A stretch of 64,000 bases of DNA from Bacillota bacterium (GTDB lineage: Bacteria > Bacillota > Clostridia > Acetivibrionales > DSM-27016), in NCBI GenBank assembly GCA_023390115.1, contig JAEWDM010000029.1, positions 1 to 64,000 on the forward strand, read 5' to 3'. The position numbers and the translations under genes were made by a program. The notes under the pieces were generated by a model. The model saw only the letters and a list, made by a program, of their open reading frames with translations. It did no database searches and was not told the origin of the DNA. The first letter of the stretch is position 1, and each line of letters opens with the position of its first letter. Below, piece after piece: positions 51,500 through 60,434 of the stretch.

Positions 51500-52696
51500 A
51501 TGGAGAGTAAGCATAAAACTATAGCCTTTATACCGTTAAGAGGAGGAAGCAGGTCCATACCCCTTAAAAATATAAAGGAGATGAACGGCAGGCCGCTTGT
51601 GTATTGGGTACTGGACGCCGCTGTAGGCTGCGGGCTTATTGATGAAGTCTGTGTGTGTACCGACAGTGATATTATAAAAAATAAAATTGATGAGTATAGG
51701 GAGCTTTACAGGAATAATTTAGATACAGGAAAGCTTTTGTGTATAGGAAGAAGCGCACAGTCTGCGTCCGATACGGCTTCCACTGAGATGGCCATGCTGG
51801 AATTTGCGGCACATTATGATTTTCAAAATATAGTATTGATTCAGGCTACAAGCCCGATGCTTACCGAAAGAGATTTGACCGGGGCCTTGAATATTTATAG
51901 GGAAGGAAGCTTTGACAGCCTTTTATCTGTAGTAAGGCAAAAAAGATTTATATGGCGACAGGAGGGAGGCGGACGGGCTTTTCCTATGAACTATGACCCG
52001 CTAAAAAGGCCGAGGAGGCAGGAGTTTAGCGGGTATCTTGTAGAGAACGGAGCCTTTTATATAACCTCAAGAGGGCTGCTCCTTTCCTCTAAATGCAGAA
52101 TATCGGGAAATACCGGGTATTATGAAATGGATGACGAAAGCTATTTTGAGATTGATGAGAACTCGGACTGGATTATAGCGGAGCAGCTTTTGAAAAAGAG
52201 AACCAAAAGCAGTGATTTGATGGAAAGAATAAAAAAAATAAAGCTTCTGGCAATGGATTGTGACGGGGTGCTGACTGACGGAGGCATGTACTATACTGAA
52301 GCGGGAGATGAGGTGAAGAAGTTCAACGCAAAGGACGGGATGGGGATAGGGCTTCTTCACAAAAGGGGCATAATAACCGCTGTGATAACAGGAGAGAATA
52401 CTTCTATTGTAACAAGCAGGGCCCAAAAGCTTGGAATTGAAAATGTATTCTTAGGATGCGGCGACAAGCTGGCCGCCATGAAAGATCTCCTTAAGGAGCA
52501 CGGGCTTACCCTTGACGAGGCTGCATTTATTGGGGACGACATAAATGATATTGAGCTTCTGGGAAATGTGGGAGTCAGCTTTTCAGTCAGTGATGCTATG
52601 GAATGCGTTAAAAGCAGTGTGGACTATGTAGCCGCCGCCAGGGGGGGGCAGGGGGCGGTCAGGGAAATAGCGGAGGTAATAATGGGAATGCCTTGA
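51500..52696 (+). CDS. Fusion of acylneuraminate cytidylyltransferase and KdsC-like HAD phosphatase
   Basis: 398 aa. Residues 1-230 are a NeuA-type CMP-nonulosonate synthetase (TIAFIPLRGGSRSIPLKNI near 7-25; VSTGM-like motifs are in NeuB). From about 248 a HAD phosphatase of KdsC type follows, with the DxD in MDCDGVLTDG (D253, D255) and GDDINDIEL downstream. The pair implies a phosphorylated intermediate, such as KDN- or Neu5Ac-9-phosphate, which is dephosphorylated before CMP activation. AGGGAG precedes the ATG. Confidence 0.85.
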   Translation: MESKHKTIAFIPLRGGSRSIPLKNIKEMNGRPLVYWVLDAAVGCGLIDEVCVCTDSDIIKNKIDEYRELYRNNLDTGKLLCIGRSAQSASDTASTEMAMLEFAAHYDFQNIVLIQATSPMLTERDLTGALNIYREGSFDSLLSVVRQKRFIWRQEGGGRAFPMNYDPLKRPRRQEFSGYLVENGAFYITSRGLLLSSKCRISGNTGYYEMDDESYFEIDENSDWIIAEQLLKKRTKSSDLMERIKKIKLLAMDCDGVLTDGGMYYTEAGDEVKKFNAKDGMGIGLLHKRGIITAVITGENTSIVTSRAQKLGIENVFLGCGDKLAAMKDLLKEHGLTLDEAAFIGDDINDIELLGNVGVSFSVSDAMECVKSSVDYVAAARGGQGAVREIAEVIMGMP

Positions 52697-52831
52697 TTTT
52701 TTAAGGGAAATGCTGCAGGGGCTTTTTTATTTTAATGCTTTAACATACGAATGTTTAATGATATTATATATGTTAATATTTATAAGCGGTTGAGGGTAAA
52801 ATAAATATTAATAATTAAAAAAGAGGGCTTT

Positions 52832-53527
52832 ATGTTAAAGGTAAACGGATTGACTAAAACATATGACAAGTTTACGGCGGTAAACAATGTAAGCTTTGAA
52901 GTAGGCGACGGAGAGATAGCTGTGCTTTTAGGGCCTAACGGAGCGGGAAAAAGCACTACGATAAAGTGTATTGCCGGGCTTTTAAATTACTACGGCAGCA
53001 TTGAGGTGTGCGGGGAGTATAATAAAAGTGTGAAGGCTAAAAGCCTTTTTGGGTATGTGCCCGAAGCTCCCGCAGTATATGACATGCTTACCATCTACGA
53101 GCATATGGAATTTATAGCAAAGGCTTACAGGCTTGACGGTTATAAGGAAAAAGCTCAAAGACTCCTTGAGCGGTTTGAGCTGCTTGATAAAAAGGACAAG
53201 CTCGGAAAGGAGCTGTCTAAGGGTATGCAGCAGAAGGTCAGCATATGCTGCGCTCTTTTAACCGGGCCGAGGGTTGCTTTTTTTGATGAGCCTATGATTG
53301 GGCTTGATCCTAAGGCTATAAAGGAACTCAAGGCAGTGTTTGGAGAGCTGAGGGACTTAGGGTGCAGCATTCTTATAAGTACGCATATTATAGACAGCGT
53401 AGATGAATTATGGGATAAGTCTCTTATAATGAAGGGCGGCAATATAGTTGTTTCAAAGACAAGAAAAGAGCTCCTTGAAAGCGGCGAAACCCTCGAAGAG
53501 ATATTTTTCAGAGTAACGGAGGGATAA
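52832..53527 (+). CDS. ABC transporter ATP-binding protein (exporter type)
   Basis: 231 aa. Walker A GPNGAGKST is at residues 34-42, the signature LSKGMQQK is present (a degenerate form of LSGGQ), and Walker B is VAFFDEP with GLDPKA after it. The GM motif and single-domain layout are typical of two-gene exporters. It pairs with the membrane protein that starts three bases after its stop. GAGGG precedes the ATG. The exported substrate is unknown. Confidence 0.88.
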   Translation: MLKVNGLTKTYDKFTAVNNVSFEVGDGEIAVLLGPNGAGKSTTIKCIAGLLNYYGSIEVCGEYNKSVKAKSLFGYVPEAPAVYDMLTIYEHMEFIAKAYRLDGYKEKAQRLLERFELLDKKDKLGKELSKGMQQKVSICCALLTGPRVAFFDEPMIGLDPKAIKELKAVFGELRDLGCSILISTHIIDSVDELWDKSLIMKGGNIVVSKTRKELLESGETLEEIFFRVTEG

Positions 53528-53529
53528 CC

Positions 53530-55095
53530 ATGAGACCTTTGAACTATTTGCTGCTTATGTATGTGAAAAACACCGTTAAGGAACTGAAAAAAAAGCCGCT
53601 GGTACTTATTATGTATATATTTGCGGCTGTGGCTCTTATAGGGATGATACTTTTAAGCATTGCCGCGCCGGCCATCTCGGAGTCGAGAGGGTCGAGGGAG
53701 GTATATGGGGCGGTGGTAAGTACTGCTCTTTTTGTGTTTTCATATTTTGGAATAAAGCAGGGGATAAGCAGGGGAAACAGCTTTTTCAGGCTTGCGGATG
53801 TCAATATGGTATTTACCGCGCCCATATCGCCTAAAAAGGTTCTTGTTTATGGTTTTATAAAGCAATTTTTTACCTCTCTTATTATTATTTTTGTTCTTAT
53901 ATTTCAAATACCAAATTTAAGAATGAATTTTCCCATGGTCAGATACAGCATACCTGTTATATATCTGAGCGTTTTTATACTTTTTTTCTCCATGCAGCTT
54001 ATCGGAATTCTTATATACTCAATAGCATCAAAAAGCGCCAGGGTGAGGACCGGAATGGAGAGGGCATTAAACGTCATGGTTTTTGCGGTGCTTGCAGGCT
54101 TTTTGCTCACGCTGGTTAGAGTGAAGGACTTTGTACATGCCGCTGTTGTTTTTTTGAATAACAGTTATATTTCATATATACCTTTTATAGGGTGGTTTAA
54201 GGTAGTACTGGACTCAACGGTTAAGGGCTTCGGCACGGCGTTTTTCATTAACGCCGCATTGATAATCGTGTCGATAGCCGCAATGATATTTGTAATATAC
54301 AGACTTAAGACGGATTACTATGAGGATGTGCTTGAGGCTACGGAGCGGCTGGAGGAGATAGTAAAGCAGAAAAGAGAGGGCAGGATTAAGCCGGCGCTTT
54401 CAAATGCCAGGGTCAAAAGGGTAGGCCATACTTACTGGGGCAGCGGACCGTCTGCAATTTTTCACAGGCATTTACTGGAGTATAAAAAAACAGGCTTCTT
54501 TTTTATAGATCGCAACACTCTTATAATAGGGGCCATAGGAATTGCTTCAAAATATTTCTTCCCACAGGCATCGATAAGGACGGTTTTATATTTTTCAATA
54601 TATATGCTTTTTTTCTTTGCACTTCAGGGAAAATGGACTCAGGAGCTGGGGAAGCATTATATTTATCTCATTCCTGCGGGGTCCGCGGCCAAGGTGTTTT
54701 ATGCCACGCTCGCGGATGTTATAAAATATATGGTGGACGGTTTTGTGCTGTTCATTGCCGCGGGGGTAATATTCAAGGCAGATGCTGCCACTATAGTTTT
54801 GAGTGCAATTGCATATACCTCGTACGGGGCTGTCTATACTTACGGAGACGTACTGTTTCAAAAGCTCCTTGGATCTATGCACAGTAAAAATCTTTCTCTT
54901 CTTGTCAAATCGGTTATAACGCTGTTTGTAATCGCACCGGGTCTTGTTATTTATTTTGTTGTGGGCTTTGCATTAAGAGATATTGCTTTTGCGCAATATT
55001 TTACATATGCCATATTGATTGCATATAATGTAATTGCCTCATTTCTTATAATGCTTATTGGCAAAAGCATTTTTGAAAACCTTGAAATGGGATGA
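53530..55095 (+). CDS. ABC exporter membrane protein
   Basis: 521 aa with many hydrophobic segments, of the putative ABC exporter family. Hydrophobic runs include LVLIMYIFAAVALIGMILLS near residues 25-45, and further pairs near 130-150 and 180-195. A soluble, charged linker lies at about 275-310. It lies right after its ATPase gene. It ends in the asnS leader, with which it shares a short gap. The substrate cannot be told. Confidence 0.75.
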   Translation: MRPLNYLLLMYVKNTVKELKKKPLVLIMYIFAAVALIGMILLSIAAPAISESRGSREVYGAVVSTALFVFSYFGIKQGISRGNSFFRLADVNMVFTAPISPKKVLVYGFIKQFFTSLIIIFVLIFQIPNLRMNFPMVRYSIPVIYLSVFILFFSMQLIGILIYSIASKSARVRTGMERALNVMVFAVLAGFLLTLVRVKDFVHAAVVFLNNSYISYIPFIGWFKVVLDSTVKGFGTAFFINAALIIVSIAAMIFVIYRLKTDYYEDVLEATERLEEIVKQKREGRIKPALSNARVKRVGHTYWGSGPSAIFHRHLLEYKKTGFFFIDRNTLIIGAIGIASKYFFPQASIRTVLYFSIYMLFFFALQGKWTQELGKHYIYLIPAGSAAKVFYATLADVIKYMVDGFVLFIAAGVIFKADAATIVLSAIAYTSYGAVYTYGDVLFQKLLGSMHSKNLSLLVKSVITLFVIAPGLVIYFVVGFALRDIAFAQYFTYAILIAYNVIASFLIMLIGKSIFENLEMG

Positions 55096-55135
55096 TTTGA
55101 TGTGTTATGCAGTAACAATAAAGGAGGAACAGAAT

Positions 55136-56527
55136 TTGAAAATGACAATAAAGGATATATATATGAATCCCAAAGGGACTTACGGCAGCTCAATAAAACT
55201 TACGGGGTGGGTCAGGACCGTCAGGGATTTGAAAACCTTTGGATTTATTGAGCTGAATGACGGCTCGTTCTTTAAAAGCATTCAGATTGTGTTTGAGGAA
55301 GGAAAAATTTCAAACTTTAAGGAGACAGCAAGGCTTGCAGCGGGAGCTTCGATTATTGCAGAGGGCACGCTGGTTGAAACGCCTGACGCAAAGCAGCCCT
55401 TTGAGATCCATGCCTCTAAGGTGGAGGTGGAAGGGGAATGTCCTGTACAGTACCCGCTGCAGAAAAAAAGACACTCCTTTGAATTTTTAAGAACAATTTC
55501 ACACTTGAGGCCGAGAACAAACACCTTTTCGGCAGTGTTCAGAGTCAGGTCAATGATGGCATATGCAATACATAAATTTTTTCAGGAGAAGGGCTTTGTT
55601 TATGTACATACGCCTATTATAACCGGAAGCGACTGTGAAGGCGCGGGCGAAATGTTTAAGGTTACAACACTTGATATTGGTAAGCCTCCAAGGGATGGAC
55701 AGGGAGAGGCGGACTTTTCAAAGGATTTTTTCGGAAAGCAGTCCAATCTTACCGTAAGCGGCCAATTAGCGGCGGAAGCCTATTGTATGGCCTTTGGAAA
55801 GGTTTATACCTTTGGCCCCACCTTCAGGGCTGAAAATTCCAATACCGCAAGACATGCCGCCGAATTCTGGATGATAGAGCCCGAAATGGCGTTTTCCGAT
55901 CTCAATGACGATATGGGGCTGGCAGAGGAAATGCTCAAGTTTATTATTAAATACATTCTGGATAATGCTCCTGAGGAAATGGAGTTTTTCAGCAGCTTTA
56001 TAGACAAGGGGCTGCTGGATAGGCTGAACGGCATAATTAAATCGGACTTCGGGCATGTATCGTATACCGAGGCGGTAGGGCTGCTTGAAAAGGAGAAGGA
56101 GAAATTCCAGTACCCGGTAGAGTGGGGGAAGGATCTTCAGACTGAGCATGAAAGGTATCTTACCGAGAAGATCTTCGGAAAGCCTGTATTTGTAACGGGA
56201 TACCCCAAGGGCATAAAAGCCTTTTACATGAGGATGAACGATGATAATAAAACTGTTGCAGCCATGGATCTTCTTGTGCCGGGGGTGGGAGAGATAATTG
56301 GAGGAAGTCAGAGAGAGGAAAGGGCCGATGTTCTGGAAAAAAGAATGGAGGATATGGGCATTTGCAAGGACGACTATTCATGGTATCTTGATTTGAGAAA
56401 ATATGGCGGAACAAAGCATGCCGGGTTTGGGCTTGGCTTTGAAAGAGCTATTATGTATATGACGGGAATGCAGAATATAAGAGATGTTATACCGTTTCCA
56501 AGGACTGCGGGAATGGCGGAATTTTGA
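55136..56527 (+). CDS. asnS: Asparaginyl-tRNA synthetase
   Basis: Charges tRNA-Asn (463 aa). The N-terminal OB-fold has LTGWVRTVRDLKTFGFIELN. Class II motifs include the FRAENSNTARHAAEFWMIEPE stretch (motif 2) and the C-terminal GLGFERAIMYMTG (motif 3). GEIIGGSQREERADVLEKRM is diagnostic. TTG 55136 lies 8 bases after GGAGG; an ATG two codons later is the alternative. Motif words beyond 20 residues are not quoted in full. Confidence 0.93.
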   Translation: MKMTIKDIYMNPKGTYGSSIKLTGWVRTVRDLKTFGFIELNDGSFFKSIQIVFEEGKISNFKETARLAAGASIIAEGTLVETPDAKQPFEIHASKVEVEGECPVQYPLQKKRHSFEFLRTISHLRPRTNTFSAVFRVRSMMAYAIHKFFQEKGFVYVHTPIITGSDCEGAGEMFKVTTLDIGKPPRDGQGEADFSKDFFGKQSNLTVSGQLAAEAYCMAFGKVYTFGPTFRAENSNTARHAAEFWMIEPEMAFSDLNDDMGLAEEMLKFIIKYILDNAPEEMEFFSSFIDKGLLDRLNGIIKSDFGHVSYTEAVGLLEKEKEKFQYPVEWGKDLQTEHERYLTEKIFGKPVFVTGYPKGIKAFYMRMNDDNKTVAAMDLLVPGVGEIIGGSQREERADVLEKRMEDMGICKDDYSWYLDLRKYGGTKHAGFGLGFERAIMYMTGMQNIRDVIPFPRTAGMAEF

Positions 56528-56608
56528 TGTATTCACAAAATTACCTGTATTTTTATGCGCTCGGACAGGAAATACTAAGAGCAGCTTACAAAGAGGTGAT
56601 TTGATAAA

Positions 56609-56908
56609 ATGCTGATTGAAGATGTAAAGCAAAATTACAACGATGATATATTAAATGCAATTGACCGTCTGGTTTATGGGCACTCGTTAAGCTTCAACCC
56701 TCTTAACGGTATCCGGGAAGACAAGCAGATGGAAATTCTTGAGACCGCAAGAGATATATTCAAGCACAGGGAAAGTGTAAGGATATGCCATATATGCCAC
56801 CACAGCGAGCTTTTAATAGACGATTGGGTTACCGATAATCTGTGCCTGTCGTGCTCCAATATACGTAATAACAGGGGGCGGGTAAATGAAATGCTTGCCG
56901 GGGGTTAG
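56609..56908 (+). CDS. Hypothetical protein with CxxC zinc-ribbon-like pairs
   Basis: 99 aa. Cys60/Cys63 (CHIC) and Cys79/Cys82 (CLSC) form two CxxC pairs 15 residues apart, a small zinc-ribbon look. The N-terminal half is helical and acidic. AAAGAGGTGA precedes the ATG. I do not recognise a family; it may be a small regulator or an anti-sigma-like protein. Confidence 0.65.
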   Translation: MLIEDVKQNYNDDILNAIDRLVYGHSLSFNPLNGIREDKQMEILETARDIFKHRESVRICHICHHSELLIDDWVTDNLCLSCSNIRNNRGRVNEMLAGG

Positions 56909-56931
56909 CCCCTGTAAAAAAATTATTCTGT

Positions 56932-56966
56932 AAAAGGTCCTGAAATGCCAGGGCCTTTTGATTTTT
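56932..56966 (+). terminator. Terminator after the 99-aa gene
   Basis: AAAAGGTCCTG (56932-56942) pairs with CAGGGCCTTTT (56949-56959), followed by a T-run. Confidence 0.88.
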
Positions 56967-57182
56967 TACGCACTGCACAAATTGAAGGATTTATATACTT
57001 ATAATTCAAAATTTATGCCTGTATCAACAGTAAAATTGCCGAAAAAATAAGAAATATGACAGACCGGAATATATGTAAAATTGATATTATGATATATGAT
57101 AAGTACAATCTTGCAAGTTGATTAAGTTTGTGATAAAATAGTCAATATTTTCATGAGCGTATGTGAGGAGTGTTTTATAAAT

Positions 57183-58538
57183 ATGAATAAAGAGGATATT
57201 TCAAAAATAATAGGGGAATGGGCTTCTCTGGTTGATGAGAACTGCAAAATAGACCCGGATTTTTACTCCAGATACAATGTTAAAAGAGGGCTGAGAAACA
57301 GTGACGGAACAGGGGTTTTGGTAGGATTAACCGAAATAGGGGAGGTGCATGGATATATTATCGACGAGGGGGAAAAAAAGCCCGATTACGGCAGGCTGGG
57401 CTACAGAGGCATTGACGTAGAGGATATAGTGAGCGGTTTTCAAAAGGAGGGACGCTTCGGCTTTGAGGAGGTATGTTATCTTCTTTTGTTCGGAGAGCTC
57501 CCGAATGAAAAGAGCCTCGGTACGTTTAACAGCGTGATGGGCCGGTACAGGGTACTTCCGGAGGGCTTCACAGAGGATATGATACTCAAGGCTCCAAGCA
57601 TGGACATAATGAACAAGCTTGCCAGAAGTGTGCTGGCATCATACTCCTATGACAGCAATCCTGATGATACAAGCGTTGGCAATATGCTGAGGCAAAGCCT
57701 TGAGCTTATAGCCAGGTTCCCTGTTATGGTGGCATACGGATATCAGGCCAAATCCCATTATTATGGGAATAAAAGCCTTTATATTCATAATCCGAGACCT
57801 GACCTAAGTACGGCGGAAAACATACTGCACCTGATAAGATCCGATAATCAATACACCAGCACTGAGGCTGAGCTGCTGGATCTTGTGCTTGTGCTTCATG
57901 CCGAGCACGGGGGAGGAAACAATTCCGCATTTGCAACCAGAGTAGTATCTTCCTCCGGCACCGATACATATTCTGCAATAGCTGCTGCCGTCGGGTCCTT
58001 AAAAGGCCCGAAGCACGGAGGAGCTAATTTAAAGGTTATGAGTATGATTGAAAATATAAAGGCGGCTGTTTCCAACTGGAGTGATGAAGAGGAGCTGTCA
58101 GCGTACCTTGCCGCGATATTGCGCAAGGAGGCTTTTGATAAATCGGGGCTTATATATGGAATGGGCCATGCGGTATATACCTTGTCTGATCCCAGATGCA
58201 TACTGCTGAAGGAAAAGGCTCAGAGGCTGGCCCGGGATACAGGCAGATTGGACGAGTTTAACCTGTATGAGTCAATTGAAAGGCTCTCTCCAAGGGTATT
58301 TGTACGGGAGAAGGGCACAGGCAAGGATATATCTGCAAATGTGGATTTTTACTCAGGCTTTGTGTATAGTATGCTGGGGATACCTCCTGAATTGTATACT
58401 CCTCTTTTTGCAGTCTCCAGAATAGTGGGGTGGTGTGCGCACAGGATGGAGGAGCTTGCGGGTGTGCAAAGAATTATAAGGCCGGCGTATAAGAGCATAG
58501 TAAAGGGTAAGAAATATACTCCTCTTAAAGAGAGATAA
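57183..58538 (+). CDS. Citrate synthase family protein
   Basis: 451 aa. Catalytic His residues are in EHGGGN (H242), GPKHGGAN (H278) and GMGHAVY (near 320), with the Asp in VDFYSG. This is the si/methylcitrate-type fold. Whether it acts on oxaloacetate or another acceptor cannot be told. The N-terminus has a helix beginning MNKEDISKIIG. GAGGAG lies 13 bases upstream; an ATG at 57153 is the alternative start. No other Krebs gene is adjacent. Confidence 0.86.
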   Translation: MNKEDISKIIGEWASLVDENCKIDPDFYSRYNVKRGLRNSDGTGVLVGLTEIGEVHGYIIDEGEKKPDYGRLGYRGIDVEDIVSGFQKEGRFGFEEVCYLLLFGELPNEKSLGTFNSVMGRYRVLPEGFTEDMILKAPSMDIMNKLARSVLASYSYDSNPDDTSVGNMLRQSLELIARFPVMVAYGYQAKSHYYGNKSLYIHNPRPDLSTAENILHLIRSDNQYTSTEAELLDLVLVLHAEHGGGNNSAFATRVVSSSGTDTYSAIAAAVGSLKGPKHGGANLKVMSMIENIKAAVSNWSDEEELSAYLAAILRKEAFDKSGLIYGMGHAVYTLSDPRCILLKEKAQRLARDTGRLDEFNLYESIERLSPRVFVREKGTGKDISANVDFYSGFVYSMLGIPPELYTPLFAVSRIVGWCAHRMEELAGVQRIIRPAYKSIVKGKKYTPLKER

Positions 58539-58542
58539 TAAT

Positions 58543-58572
58543 AAAAGAACGCTGCGGCTGCAGCGTTCTTTT
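58543..58572. terminator. Bidirectional terminator between citrate synthase and ACT genes
   Basis: AAAAGAACGCTGC and GCAGCGTTCTTTT form a perfect 13-base stem around GGCT, with A/T runs at both sides. Confidence 0.93.
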
Positions 58573-58575
58573 ATT

Positions 58576-58848
58576 CTATATCCTGTGCATGGATTTAAAT
58601 ATGTCCACATGCTGTACTCTAATCGTCATTTGAAGCTCCCGGCCCTTTGTCTCAAGCTCCTGGGACAGGTCTGCAAAGTCGGTGCACATTTCCGAGATAT
58701 CAACCATCATTACCATTGTAAACACATTATGCATAATAGTTTGAGAGATGTCCAGTATATTTACGTTGCATTTTGCTAAAATATTGCTTATACCCGCAAT
58801 TATACCCACCTTATCCTCACCTATGACGGTTATTACCGCTTTTACCAT
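58576..58848 (-). CDS. ACT-domain regulatory protein
   Basis: 90 aa, single ACT domain (VITVIGEDKVGIIAGISNIL, NILDISQTI). Such proteins bind amino acids and regulate metabolism; the exact ligand is unknown. It is usually encoded next to a DUF711 gene, as here. The start ATG before VKAVITV follows GGAGG; an upstream ATG would prolong it with a poorly supported tail. Confidence 0.86.
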   Translation of the reverse strand: MVKAVITVIGEDKVGIIAGISNILAKCNVNILDISQTIMHNVFTMVMMVDISEMCTDFADLSQELETKGRELQMTIRVQHVDIFKSMHRI

Positions 58849-58948
58849 ATCTAAACGGCCTCCTTCCTTATTCATATAACTTGTTTTTGCTTCAAGAGGG
58901 CTTTTAGCTGTGCCGCCCTCCAATGCAAAGGATAATTAAAATTGGGCA

Positions 58949-60307
58949 TCAGTTTCTGAGACTGTGTATTGGAGCGGGAACCCGTCCGCCCCTCTTAACA
59001 AATTCTGCGCTGCCGAATTCGTTGATTTTCATAACGGGGCCAGAGCCCAGCAGCCCTCCAAATTCTACAACGTCTCCCACTATCTTTCCGGGAGCGGGAA
59101 TTATTCTTACTGCAGTAGTTTTATTATTTACGACTCCTATAGCCACCTCGTCCGCTATAATTGCCGATATGGTATCGGCGCTTGTACTTCCGGGAACCAC
59201 TATCATGTCGAGCCCCACCGAGCAAACACATGTCATGGCCTCAAGCTTTTCGATGGTAAGTGCTCCGGCTGTTACAGCGTCTATCATCCCGGCATCCTCG
59301 CTGACGGGTATAAAGGCCCCGCTCAAGCCTCCGACATAAGAGGAGGCCATCGTACCGCCCTTTTTCACCGCATCGTTCAAAAGCGCAAGTGCGGCTGTAG
59401 TACCGTGAGCTCCGCATTTCTCAAGGCCCATTTCCTCCAGTATATGAGCTACGCTGTCGCCTATTGCCGGTGTTGGAGCCAGAGACAAATCTACTATCCC
59501 AAAGGGTACATTGAGTCTTTTAGAGGCCTCCATAGCAACCAACTGGCCTACCCTTGTAATCTTAAAGGCTGTCTTTTTTATTGTCTCGGCAACGGTTCCA
59601 AAATCGGCGCCCCTAACCTTTTCCAAAGCACATTTAACCGCTCCCGGACCGCTGACCCCCACATTTATTACGCATTCCGGCTCTCCTATGCCGTGAAATG
59701 CCCCTGCCATAAAAGGGTTGTCCTCGGGAACATTGGAGAATACTACCAGCTTGGCGCACCCCATGCCTCCATCAGAGGCGGTAAGCAATGCCGTCTTTTT
59801 AATAATATCTCCCATATGTGCTACGGCATCCATATTGATGCCTGACTTTGTGGTTGCCAGGTTGACGGAGGAGCAAACCTTTCTGGTGCGGCTTAAGGCT
59901 TCGGGTATGGAGCTTATGAGCTTTCTGTCCCCGACGGTGTATCCCTTGTGTACCAGTGCCGAAAAACCTCCTATAAAGTTTACTCCCGTTGTTTCGGCAG
60001 CCCTGTCCAGTGTTTCGGCGAATTTGATATAATCCTCCTCATCGCTGCTTGCAGCTACAAGAGATATTGGTGTAACCGATATCCTCTTATTTATGATTGG
60101 TATTCCGTATTCCCTCTCAATATCCTCACCTGTTTTTATCAGGTTTGAGGCAAGCCGGGTTATCTTATCATATATCTTTGTTCTTGACACTTCGCCGCTG
60201 GAATGACAGCAATCCAATAAGGAGATCCCCATTGTAATTGTTCTGATATCGAGATTTTCCTCCTGGATCATTTTAATAGTTTCCATTACTTCAAATGGAC
60301 TTATCAT
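58949..60307 (-). CDS. DUF711 (UPF0210, PFL-like fold) family protein
   Basis: 452 aa, a conserved DUF711/UPF0210 protein. IRTITMGISLLDCCHSSG is near the N-terminus, and VGVSGPGAVKCAL and GLDMIVVPGSTSADTI are later. The family is distantly related in fold to pyruvate formate-lyase-like glycyl-radical proteins but has no glycyl-radical motif. The ACT gene follows 100 bases downstream. The function is unknown. AAGGAG precedes the ATG. Confidence 0.9.
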   Translation of the reverse strand: MISPFEVMETIKMIQEENLDIRTITMGISLLDCCHSSGEVSRTKIYDKITRLASNLIKTGEDIEREYGIPIINKRISVTPISLVAASSDEEDYIKFAETLDRAAETTGVNFIGGFSALVHKGYTVGDRKLISSIPEALSRTRKVCSSVNLATTKSGINMDAVAHMGDIIKKTALLTASDGGMGCAKLVVFSNVPEDNPFMAGAFHGIGEPECVINVGVSGPGAVKCALEKVRGADFGTVAETIKKTAFKITRVGQLVAMEASKRLNVPFGIVDLSLAPTPAIGDSVAHILEEMGLEKCGAHGTTAALALLNDAVKKGGTMASSYVGGLSGAFIPVSEDAGMIDAVTAGALTIEKLEAMTCVCSVGLDMIVVPGSTSADTISAIIADEVAIGVVNNKTTAVRIIPAPGKIVGDVVEFGGLLGSGPVMKINEFGSAEFVKRGGRVPAPIHSLRN

Positions 60308-60434
60308 ATAGCTTCTCCTTAAAAAAGAAAATGTTCGGCCCCTGCAGCCGATTATATATATTCTACACTTAAGCGGACAATATTTCTACTTAATATGCGG
60401 CGAAAATATATTTTCCCTGTTTCCCGGCCTTTCC

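Noticed and set aside
58964..59845. 293-codon plus-strand frame opposite the DUF711 gene
   Set aside because: Antisense shadow of a conserved gene; composition is odd (many Tyr, Cys and His) and no ribosome site is present.
58949..60307. DUF711 protein as a glycyl-radical enzyme
   Set aside because: It has no RVSGY-like glycyl-radical loop; only the distant fold relationship is reported for the family.
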